A DNA stretch of 6,867 bases, taken from the NCBI GenBank assembly GCA_002337925.1, contig DDHB01000047.1, positions 8,887 through 15,753 of the forward strand, in the 5' to 3' direction. Under the pieces are notes generated by a model. It ran no database searches. It was given only the letters and a program-made list of their open reading frames with translations, and was not told where the DNA came from. The stretch is from Sporomusaceae bacterium UBA1887. Its GTDB lineage: Bacteria; Bacillota; Negativicutes; Sporomusales; DSM-15969. The first letter of the stretch is position 1; each line of letters starts with the position of its first letter. The translations under genes and the position numbers were made by a program. Positions 1 through 6,191 of this stretch are shown one piece after another.

Positions 1-1406
1 GAAATCGTGTGCCTATTGCCGGAATCTGTGTAAAATTAGGCCGGTTTATTGACAAGCTCGATCCCACGATTATCGAAACAGCCGATAAACTTGGCTTTCC
101 GCTCATTCAGGTACCTAGTTCCTGGACGCTTGGCATAACCTGCCATCAATTCCTCTCGTACCTTTGGAACCTGGAAAACGAACAGCTGTTAAGTGCTCTA
201 AAAATCCAGCGTGAATATTCCCATATGCTAGTACAGGATACACCGCTTGCTACCATCCTTGCCCATCTCAGCCGAACGATCCGCCAGACCGTATTTGTAA
301 CAGACCCTTTTTTTGAGATAATCGAAACCTCCCTGCCGCGGGGTAAGAAAACACCAGAAATGCAGCAGGCGTTGGCTGCAATCCAAGACAGCAATACTGT
401 TAAAGCCTCACCTTCGGCCGCCATACCCTCTTCACTCTATATTCAGGCCCCTCGTCCGTATACTGCATGGATCTTTCCTGTTTGGGCCGCCTCTGTCTAT
501 CCCCATTTGCTTATTGTGCTGGAAAAGGAAAAAATTCCTTATCCCTTCTCCTATCTTGTCATTGAGCAGACTGCCGCCGCTGCCGCTTTCTCCCTTTATA
601 AAAACCAGAAACTGAGAGAATTGCATCGTCGAATGCAGGAAGATGCTGTGCGGCGCCTAACTCACAGTACCAGCAATGTTGACAACTCAGTTTTTCTGGA
701 CCAGGGTGTCGGCCTTGGCTTAATAGCCTCCGATTATTACCGGTTCCTAATCATCGGCATTGACGATTTAATGACAGAAAAAAATTCTACCCAGTCTGAT
801 CTGTACTCGCTTGTGTATGATTGGTTGGAACGCCATATTGAAATGCTAGGTAAAGATACGCTTTTGTTTTCCTGCCAAAAAAGCGAAAAGATAATGGTAC
901 TCTTGCAAAAACCTGTGGAGAACTTAGAAAGTGCCATTGCTGCCATTAGAAAACAAATGACCACCTATCTTTCCATCTCCATTTCCTGTGCTGCAGGCAA
1001 TCCCGTTAATGCGCTCCAGTCTGTCGCCTTCTCCCGCATTGAGGCCGAAGCCATTTATCATCAATGCAAGACGGAGGGTATGAAAGCATTCTTCCGCACC
1101 TATTTTTCTCAAGGCGTTTCCGAACTATTGCGCTTTGTCCCGCAGGAACATGCCCGCCACTTCTGTACCTGCGTGTTAAAATCCCTGGCTTACCCTGAGC
1201 AGGAAACGCAAATCATCCTCCGGCAAACACTGCAAACCTACTTAAATTGCCAGGGTGATATTGCGGAAACGGCCCGGGCCCTCTACATTCACCGTAACAC
1301 AGTAAAATACCGGATAGCCCGATTAAATGAACTGTTAGACACCTCCCTTTCCAATCCCGATTATTCTTTGCAGCTTCGGCTTGCGCTGCTGCTTTCCGAA
1401 GCATAA
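1..1406 (+). CDS. PucR-family transcriptional regulator, 5' truncated by the window edge
   Basis: A cytoplasmic DNA-binding regulator of the PucR/CdaR family, which in Bacillota commonly controls purine or allantoin catabolism. The reading frame is open to the left edge (codons AAT CGT precede the GTG at 9), so that GTG is internal and not the start; 467 residues are visible. Counting from the GTG, residues 1-40 are the end of the PucR N-terminal ligand-sensing domain (AGICVKLGRF, then ADKLGFPLIQVP). About 80-200 looks like a GAF-like middle region, and about 240-350 the degenerate GGDEF-like domain of this family. About 404-465 is the C-terminal HTH_30 domain, with the helix-turn-helix around GDIAETARALYIHRNTVKYR. 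Family members are usually about 530-550 residues, so roughly 80 are missing. It is convergent with the allantoin genes, which it plausibly regulates. Family assignment is firm; ligand and targets are inferred. Confidence 0.9.
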   Translation, partial: NRVPIAGICVKLGRFIDKLDPTIIETADKLGFPLIQVPSSWTLGITCHQFLSYLWNLENEQLLSALKIQREYSHMLVQDTPLATILAHLSRTIRQTVFVTDPFFEIIETSLPRGKKTPEMQQALAAIQDSNTVKASPSAAIPSSLYIQAPRPYTAWIFPVWAASVYPHLLIVLEKEKIPYPFSYLVIEQTAAAAAFSLYKNQKLRELHRRMQEDAVRRLTHSTSNVDNSVFLDQGVGLGLIASDYYRFLIIGIDDLMTEKNSTQSDLYSLVYDWLERHIEMLGKDTLLFSCQKSEKIMVLLQKPVENLESAIAAIRKQMTTYLSISISCAAGNPVNALQSVAFSRIEAEAIYHQCKTEGMKAFFRTYFSQGVSELLRFVPQEHARHFCTCVLKSLAYPEQETQIILRQTLQTYLNCQGDIAETARALYIHRNTVKYRIARLNELLDTSLSNPDYSLQLRLALLLSEA

Positions 1407-1448
1407 GGGCCAGCTTGGTGCCATAGGAGAAAGCAAGTAACGATAGAG

Positions 1449-1485
1449 AAACAGGACATGACTTGTCGTCATATCCTGTTTTTTT
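1449..1485 (+). terminator. Intrinsic terminator between convergent genes, possibly bidirectional
   Basis: AAACAGGACATGAC (1449-1462) and GTCATATCCTGTTT (1468-1481) form a 14-bp stem around a 5-base loop, followed by a run of seven T (1479-1485), 43 bases after the regulator stop. In the plus-strand RNA one pair is a C-A mismatch. In the minus-strand RNA the same position is a U-G wobble, so the stem is unbroken, but the tail there is weaker (TTTCTCT). It should end the regulator transcript and may also end the operon transcript arriving from the right. Confidence 0.85.
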
Positions 1486-1509
1486 GTATGCTATATCCCT
1501 GTTCACCGT

Positions 1510-1668
1510 TTATTTGATTATACGCTTTATAAGCGGTCCCGACATGCCCAGGAACAAAACCAGTATCCCTATCATAGCTCCGACACTGCTGCTGGCATGA
1601 CCACCAAAGTATAATACTGGAAAAGACAAAAGAATACATACTGGCAAGAATGCCACTAGCTGCTGCAT
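1510..1668 (-). CDS. Small 52-residue membrane protein, coupled to the upstream permease
   Basis: An unrecognised small open reading frame: ATG at 1668, TAA at 1510, 52 residues. It is strongly hydrophobic with two likely membrane helices, about residues 4-21 (LVAFLPVCILLSFPVLYF) and about 29-46 (VGAMIGILVLFLGMSGPL). These are joined by a short GGHASSS turn, and the protein ends in a basic tail (IKRIIK), which suggests both ends lie in the cytoplasm. The start is well supported: GGTGGTGA (1682-1675) matches the Shine-Dalgarno GGAGGTGA at seven of eight bases, lies six bases before the ATG, and overlaps the permease stop codon, so translation is probably coupled. It is the last gene before the convergent terminator. 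It could be an accessory subunit of the adjacent LctP-family carrier, by analogy with other carriers that have small two-helix partners; that role is inference. A chance frame is possible but unlikely given the ribosome site and helix pattern. Confidence 0.72.
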   Translation of the reverse strand: MQQLVAFLPVCILLSFPVLYFGGHASSSVGAMIGILVLFLGMSGPLIKRIIK

Positions 1669-1674
1669 TTTTTC

Positions 1675-1682
1675 TCACCACC
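1675..1682 (-). promoter_or_regulatory. Ribosome binding site of the small membrane protein, overlapping the permease stop
   Basis: On the minus strand GGTGGTGA lies six bases upstream of the ATG at 1668. Its last three bases are the TGA stop of the LctP-family gene. This arrangement fixes the start of the 52-residue gene and implies that ribosomes finishing the permease can reinitiate there. Confidence 0.7.
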
Positions 1683-3267
1683 CGAATTGGTATGAGGCAA
1701 AAACAACTGCACCAAATATCGCGCACAGCAGCAATGCCCCTCCTAAAACCTTACTGATAACAAGCCCTTCCTGGCCCAATATCCCGGCAGTAGTCGTCCC
1801 TAACAAAATCTTGCTAGGCGCAATAATACTGCCAATAGCACCGCCGACAGTCTGTGCCGCAAGCAAAGGAACCTTATCGATCTGCAGCATCAATGCCACC
1901 TTTTGCTGAAAGCTGCCAAATAATATATTCGAAGACAAATTGCTGCTGGTCATAAAGGTTCCTAACAGTCCGATAAACGGAGAAAGCAGCGGGTAAATGC
2001 CGCCAGTCACTGCAGCGACTCCCTGGGCCAGCACCGTTGTCTGACCTGTTTCATCCATAACCTTAGACATAGCCGTCAAACCTATTACAGCAATAGCGGA
2101 AGGGATTGTTTTGTTGAGCGAATTTTTCAGTATGCGCTTCATGCCGCCTGCTTGTATATATCCCCATTGTATATAGCAGATATAGCCGACGATACCAGCT
2201 AATAGCAAAAAGGCTCCGGAATGAGTAAGCGGCGCAAGCGGTGCGTACGCTGAGTAGCTATGGGTTTCAAAGCCTAGTGCTGTATTTTTTCCGGCAAAGG
2301 CTAGTGAAAGCTTCCATTGCCCGAGATAGTTCTTGATATTGTCGTTCAGTAACACAACAACGGCAATGACAATCAAAAACAAATACGGCATAAATGCCTG
2401 CTGAATATTCATTCTACTGCCTGCTGCCGTATGATCTGCCTTTTCTTCAGCCGGGTCAAATAGCTCCACCGGCTGGCGATAATACTCCAGTCTGCCAATG
2501 ACAAATATCAGTCCCAGCGATAAAGAGGCAACAACAAAGTTGCACAGCATAGGATTCAGCAATGCAATTCCCATTTGCCCCGCACCTTGCAAAATCCCCA
2601 ACAGGATTACAGTAACGGCGTTACGTTTTACCCCACGGGACCCGCCGGCCAATCCGGCTATCAGCAGTCCGGCTATGAGATTGACAATCCCTAACATCGC
2701 GGTAGTCCAGATAATGGCTCTGTTCATAGTCAACGGATCACTAACATCCACCTGGCTGATTAATCCATCCCAGGCTAACCCTAATGTTCCGAATGTATTA
2801 CCCCAAGCCTGGCCCAGCAAAGTAATGAGTACGGCTGTCAACGGTTTTACACCCATGCCGATTAGCAGCGGCGCGCCGACAACTACCGGAACACCAAAAC
2901 CGGTAATCCCCTGGAGGAAGCCGACGAAAACCCAGCCCACAGCCAAAACCTGCAAAACCTTGTCAGGCGTAAAGCGCTGCATGCCTTCCCGAATTACGGC
3001 AAAAGCGCCCGATTCGCGCGAAACTTCATAAATGATCAACGCAGGAAATACGACTAAAACGATAGATAGCGAATACCACATTCCTTTAGCAACAGCTAAA
3101 GCAATCATATCGATTCCGCCGCCAAAAACAACATAGGCGATGAGTATGGAAAACAACAGTCCGGCCGATGCCGCCTCATCGCCACCCCATTTACAGTGAA
3201 GCAGCAGCACTAGTAACACAAGTATCGGCACTAGGGTAGCAAACCACTGTCCAATATTTATCGACAT
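1675..3267 (-). CDS. LctP-family (lactate/glycolate permease family) carrier
   Basis: A 530-residue cytoplasmic-membrane protein of the L-lactate permease family (LctP/LldP/GlcA), whose known members carry lactate or glycolate with protons. Length is typical. Signatures are GFLQGITGFGVPVVVGAPLL (116-135), matching the family's EGAAGFGAPVA region; GTFMTSSNLSSNILFG (436-451), matching the region that reads TGSDTSSN in E. coli LldP; and AQTVGGAIGSIIAPS (471-485), matching NTTGGVTGKMISPQ. Hydrophobic segments span nearly the whole length, apart from a polar stretch at about 262-288. The start is fixed by AGGAGG (3280-3275), seven bases before the ATG. It follows the NCS1 permease by 73 bases and precedes a coupled small membrane gene. 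The differences in the conserved loops argue against calling it a lactate carrier outright. In this operon, export or import of glycolate, glyoxylate or a related acid is a reasonable guess. Confidence 0.88.
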   Translation of the reverse strand: MSINIGQWFATLVPILVLLVLLLHCKWGGDEAASAGLLFSILIAYVVFGGGIDMIALAVAKGMWYSLSIVLVVFPALIIYEVSRESGAFAVIREGMQRFTPDKVLQVLAVGWVFVGFLQGITGFGVPVVVGAPLLIGMGVKPLTAVLITLLGQAWGNTFGTLGLAWDGLISQVDVSDPLTMNRAIIWTTAMLGIVNLIAGLLIAGLAGGSRGVKRNAVTVILLGILQGAGQMGIALLNPMLCNFVVASLSLGLIFVIGRLEYYRQPVELFDPAEEKADHTAAGSRMNIQQAFMPYLFLIVIAVVVLLNDNIKNYLGQWKLSLAFAGKNTALGFETHSYSAYAPLAPLTHSGAFLLLAGIVGYICYIQWGYIQAGGMKRILKNSLNKTIPSAIAVIGLTAMSKVMDETGQTTVLAQGVAAVTGGIYPLLSPFIGLLGTFMTSSNLSSNILFGSFQQKVALMLQIDKVPLLAAQTVGGAIGSIIAPSKILLGTTTAGILGQEGLVISKVLGGALLLCAIFGAVVFASYQFGW

Positions 3268-3274
3268 ATTGCCC

Positions 3275-3280
3275 CCTCCT
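3275..3280 (-). promoter_or_regulatory. Ribosome binding site of the LctP-family gene
   Basis: AGGAGG on the minus strand, extended by three further G, seven bases upstream of the ATG at 3267. It is the strongest ribosome site in the cluster and confirms the chosen start. Confidence 0.85.
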
Positions 3281-3285
3281 AATTT

Positions 3286-3311
3286 TTTTAATGGTTAATC
3301 CGTGTTACCAT
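3286..3311. promoter_or_regulatory. Possible regulator site: PucR-box-like half overlapping an interrupted dyad
   Basis: In the 73-base gap between the two permease genes, ATGGT (3291-3295) and ACCAT (3307-3311) form a dyad centred on 3301. The left arm lies inside TTTTAATGGTTAA (3286-3298). As I recall the B. subtilis PucR box consensus, WWWCNTTGGTTAA, this matches at all but two positions. The site lies close upstream of the ribosome site, which is unusual for an activator. It may be a weak hairpin or chance. Confidence 0.25.
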
Positions 3312-3340
3312 GCTTGCGAAATATTGCCACATAGTACATA

Positions 3341-4771
3341 TTACAGATTAGTCTGTTTACCTAAGTTCAATTTTTTCTCAAATATAGTACCTATTTTGAA
3401 GGTAGAATCCTGATAGGCATACTTCATTAACAGATAGTACGAAATACCCGCTACCACAAAACCGATAATCCAGGCCAGCTCTACTTTCATAAAAGCGGCC
3501 CCGGCCCCAATCAGCATGGCAATAATTGCGCAAGGATTATAGCCCGCAAACGGACCGTCTTCCTTGTATAAATCAGCAATAACAACCAGCTGTCCTTTTC
3601 TTAAAGCATAAAACTCAAGTAACAAGATGGACACAATCGGCCCTAAGAAGGCAGAGTAAATCAGGATAAACAAGCCAAGCCCCTCGGCCGAGGAATCTTG
3701 TACCAGAACCCAGGGGCATGCCCCTAAAGCAAGTAAGCCCGATATAGTAACAGCTACTTTATATTTCAATTTTGTAATTAATGTAATTACGTAGGTTGGA
3801 GGAATAATATTAGCAACCATATTTACGGCAACCGCTCCCATAACAATAAAGGCCGATACAAATAAGGTAATATAATTGTTATTAACGACTATTGCAAACG
3901 CTTTAACCGGATTGGATATACCCGTTGCAGCAGCAAGCATTGCCCCAATACACAGTACAGAGCCATAAGCGACTACGATGGGGAAAAAGTATAACAAGCC
4001 TCGTTTGCCGTTACTAATTCCGGCTTTTAATTCCCGCGAATAGTCGGCTGCACTTAAAAAGATTGCTGCATAATTACCCATAAACATCATGATGAAGGCA
4101 AAAAACGGTAGTCCCCAGGTACCTTTGGCATGCACCCACTTCTCAACAATAACTGCACTGTGGGAGTTAAGCAGAACTAAAAATACATAAAGCAGGGCTA
4201 ACATGATAACAGTGGAAATAACGGATTCAACCCATTTAATGGCATGAAAACCATAGAGTGAGAGAATGATTTGTACCACCTGCAGCACTACAAAACAGGC
4301 AAAAACATTATCAAAGGTGCCGCCTGTAACAATTTTGGCAATCTCATTTAAAGCCGTACCGCCAATCCAGCTTTGAAAACCATACCAGATGATAGCAGGA
4401 ATCCCGCGCAATAAGGAAGAAATGACAGAGCCTTTTATACCGAAGGACATTCTGAGCTGTACAACATAGGGTATTCCTGTTTGATAGCCCATTCTGTCAT
4501 TTAATGCAAAGACAGCTGAGATAATACCAATGGCAATAATGGCTGCTACAAAGGTCTGAAAGATGTTTAGGGTTGCGATACCGGCGACAACCAAACTTGA
4601 TCCCAGCGTCATATTGCCTAGGTTAACACCATCCCCTAACCACATAAACATGTAATCAATTGGGCCTACGGTCCTGGCAGCGGCTGATTTGGGAATAAGA
4701 GATTCATCCACTCCTGCGCCGTGTTGGAAATTCGCCGTATTCGTGTCGTTGCTTCCCAAGTTTTCGCTCAT
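3341..4771 (-). CDS. NCS1-family allantoin/hydantoin-type permease
   Basis: A 476-residue, probably 12-helix secondary transporter of the nucleobase:cation symporter-1 family, likely importing allantoin or a similar hydantoin with a cation. After a polar N-terminus (1-36) comes helix 1 (YMFMWLGDGVNLGN, 40-53). The signature IIWYGFQSWIGGTALNEI (127-144) closely resembles Mhp1 and PucI and is unlike the CodB cytosine permease, which lacks this Gln. Compared from memory with Mhp1, Trp117, Gln121 and Asn318 correspond to Trp129, Gln133 and Asn321 here, while Gln42 and Trp220 become Asn50 and Tyr234. The family's DYSRE loop is at 243-247 and NIIPPTY at 321-327. The ATG at 4771 has GGGAAGGTG (4790-4782) ten bases upstream. 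The gene starts 45 bases after allB, so co-transcription is likely. Family is secure; allantoin as substrate is inferred from the neighbours. Confidence 0.9.
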   Translation of the reverse strand: MSENLGSNDTNTANFQHGAGVDESLIPKSAAARTVGPIDYMFMWLGDGVNLGNMTLGSSLVVAGIATLNIFQTFVAAIIAIGIISAVFALNDRMGYQTGIPYVVQLRMSFGIKGSVISSLLRGIPAIIWYGFQSWIGGTALNEIAKIVTGGTFDNVFACFVVLQVVQIILSLYGFHAIKWVESVISTVIMLALLYVFLVLLNSHSAVIVEKWVHAKGTWGLPFFAFIMMFMGNYAAIFLSAADYSRELKAGISNGKRGLLYFFPIVVAYGSVLCIGAMLAAATGISNPVKAFAIVVNNNYITLFVSAFIVMGAVAVNMVANIIPPTYVITLITKLKYKVAVTISGLLALGACPWVLVQDSSAEGLGLFILIYSAFLGPIVSILLLEFYALRKGQLVVIADLYKEDGPFAGYNPCAIIAMLIGAGAAFMKVELAWIIGFVVAGISYYLLMKYAYQDSTFKIGTIFEKKLNLGKQTNL

Positions 4772-4816
4772 TGAAAAGTCACACCTTCCCGCTCATTTAT
4801 TTCCGTGCGATTGAGG

Positions 4817-6172
4817 TTACTTACGATTAGGTCTCAACTGTTTGCCAATAGGCTTAGAAACAATTTTTCCATCCTTACATATAGTTGTGCCTCTGAGAAT
4901 GGTCTGCGTTACAGTGCCACGGAAATGGTCCCCTACATATGGGCTGACTTTATGCAGGTAAAACAAATCTTCAGCCTTTAAGGTAAAGGATTTCTCTACA
5001 TCTACCAGAGCAAAGTCGGCATCATAGCCTATCGCAATTTTACCCTTCGATTGAATGTTAAAAGTTTCGTTAACATGTTGCGCAGTCAGTCTGGCGATAT
5101 CGGTAAGCGGGACTTTGCGGTCATGGTAAGCATGAGTCAACAACCCTGGTAATGTTGTTTGGCAAGCCGATATTCCGCCCCAAACCTTTAAAAATTCACC
5201 ATTTTTCAGGTTGGGATCACAGGGCGAATGGTCGGAGGATACAAAAGCAATTTCACCGTTCAGCAGTTTGGCCCACATCCTGGTTTGATTGTTCGCATCG
5301 CGAATAGAAGGCGAACATTTCGCTACCGTTCCCATACGCTCAACATCATCATCAGTAAGAATTAAATAATGACCAATTGTTTCGCAGCAAACATCAACTC
5401 CTCTGCATCTAGCTTGGCTAACCAGTTCAACTGCTTTGGCCGTGCTGATGTGAGCAATGATTAGTTTGCAGCCCGTCTCCTCAGCAAAAGCGATCATACG
5501 GGAAACGTTTTCAATCTCGGTAATCGGCGGCCGTGCTGCAAAATAATCCCGCACAGTTGTTTTATTTTTTGCTAAGGCCAGTGCTGTCAGATCTCTGGTG
5601 ATTTCTGCGTTTTCACAATGAACCATCAGCGGCAATCCCAGTCTGGCTAGTTTTTCCATACCCACAAGTGCAGTGTAATCATCCGCTCTTTCAAATTCAT
5701 CAATGCCGCTGAAGCAGGAAAATGCTTTAAACCCAATTACACCACACTCAGCCAACTCTTCCAGCTTATCCAGGTTCTTTGGTGTAAAGCCGCCCCAAAA
5801 AGCATAATCAACCAAAGAATCTTTTTGTGCCACTGCCAGTTTTGCTTTAAAGGTTTTGGCATCAAGTGTACAGGGACTGCAATTAAGCGGCATATCAAAG
5901 TAGGCCACGCCGCCCCCGGCCGCCAGGGCAGCGCTGCCGGTACTAATCGTTTCCCATTCGGTACGTCCCGGGTCGTTAAAATGCACATGACCATCTGTTA
6001 AACCAGGAAATACGTGTTTGCCTGCCGCATCAATCGTTTGTTTGGCCTCGCCGGTTATTTCGGCAGCAATCTCCACGATTTTTTCATCACAAACAGCGAT
6101 ATCCGCCTGCTTAACGCCATCAGGACAAACCAACATCCCTCTGCGAATGATTACGTCATAACGCTTGCTCAA
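4817..6172 (-). CDS. allB: Allantoinase AllB
   Basis: A cytosolic zinc amidohydrolase that opens the hydantoin ring of allantoin to give allantoate. At 451 residues it has the usual length. The binuclear metal site is complete: His62 and His64 in DGHVHFNDPGR, Lys149 (expected carboxylated lysine) in GFKAF, His185 in MVHCEN, His241 in IAHIST, and Asp314 in SSDHSPC. ETIGHYL (264-270), AKCSPSIRD (284-292), WGGISACQ (331-338) and HKVSPYVG (407-414) closely follow E. coli AllB and separate it from dihydroorotase and dihydropyrimidinase. The start is a TTG at 6172, chosen because AAGGAGG (6189-6183) lies ten bases upstream, the frame has no upstream ATG, and MSKRYDVIIRRG aligns with AllB N-termini. 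The gene follows the allantoinase-like gene by 19 bases and precedes the NCS1 permease by 45. Confidence 0.95.
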   Translation of the reverse strand: MSKRYDVIIRRGMLVCPDGVKQADIAVCDEKIVEIAAEITGEAKQTIDAAGKHVFPGLTDGHVHFNDPGRTEWETISTGSAALAAGGGVAYFDMPLNCSPCTLDAKTFKAKLAVAQKDSLVDYAFWGGFTPKNLDKLEELAECGVIGFKAFSCFSGIDEFERADDYTALVGMEKLARLGLPLMVHCENAEITRDLTALALAKNKTTVRDYFAARPPITEIENVSRMIAFAEETGCKLIIAHISTAKAVELVSQARCRGVDVCCETIGHYLILTDDDVERMGTVAKCSPSIRDANNQTRMWAKLLNGEIAFVSSDHSPCDPNLKNGEFLKVWGGISACQTTLPGLLTHAYHDRKVPLTDIARLTAQHVNETFNIQSKGKIAIGYDADFALVDVEKSFTLKAEDLFYLHKVSPYVGDHFRGTVTQTILRGTTICKDGKIVSKPIGKQLRPNRK

Positions 6173-6189
6173 AATAAAATGGCCTCCTT
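6170..6189 (-). promoter_or_regulatory. Ribosome binding site and TTG start of allB
   Basis: AAGGAGG (6189-6183), then CCATTTTATT and TTG (6172-6170). No ATG or GTG is available in frame near this site. An in-frame ATT at 6175 is a less likely start. A perfect Shine-Dalgarno paired with a weak start codon may tune AllB output relative to its neighbours. Confidence 0.8.
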
Positions 6190-6191
6190 AT

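Noticed and set aside
9..11. GTG as the start of the PucR-family regulator
   Set aside because: The frame continues to the left edge, no ribosome site is visible, and the residues after it are the middle of the PucR N-terminal domain.
1469..1726. 85-residue minus-strand frame crossing the permease stop and the terminator
   Set aside because: It begins inside the permease gene in another frame, runs through the terminator stem and has no coherent hydrophobic pattern. The 52-residue frame in the same region is far better supported.
2498..3031. 177-residue plus-strand open frame antisense to the LctP-family gene
   Set aside because: It has the Pro/Thr/Ser/Lys-rich composition typical of the reverse strand of a membrane protein gene, no recognisable domain, and lies wholly inside a well-supported gene.
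3330..3337. TACTAT as a possible -10 element before the LctP-family gene
   Set aside because: Four of six matches and no credible -35 element at the right distance; transcription from the upstream genes explains expression more simply.
3343..3356. Short inverted repeat ACAGA/TCTGT at the end of the NCS1 permease gene
   Set aside because: Only five base pairs and no T run on the minus strand, so it is not a convincing terminator or attenuator.
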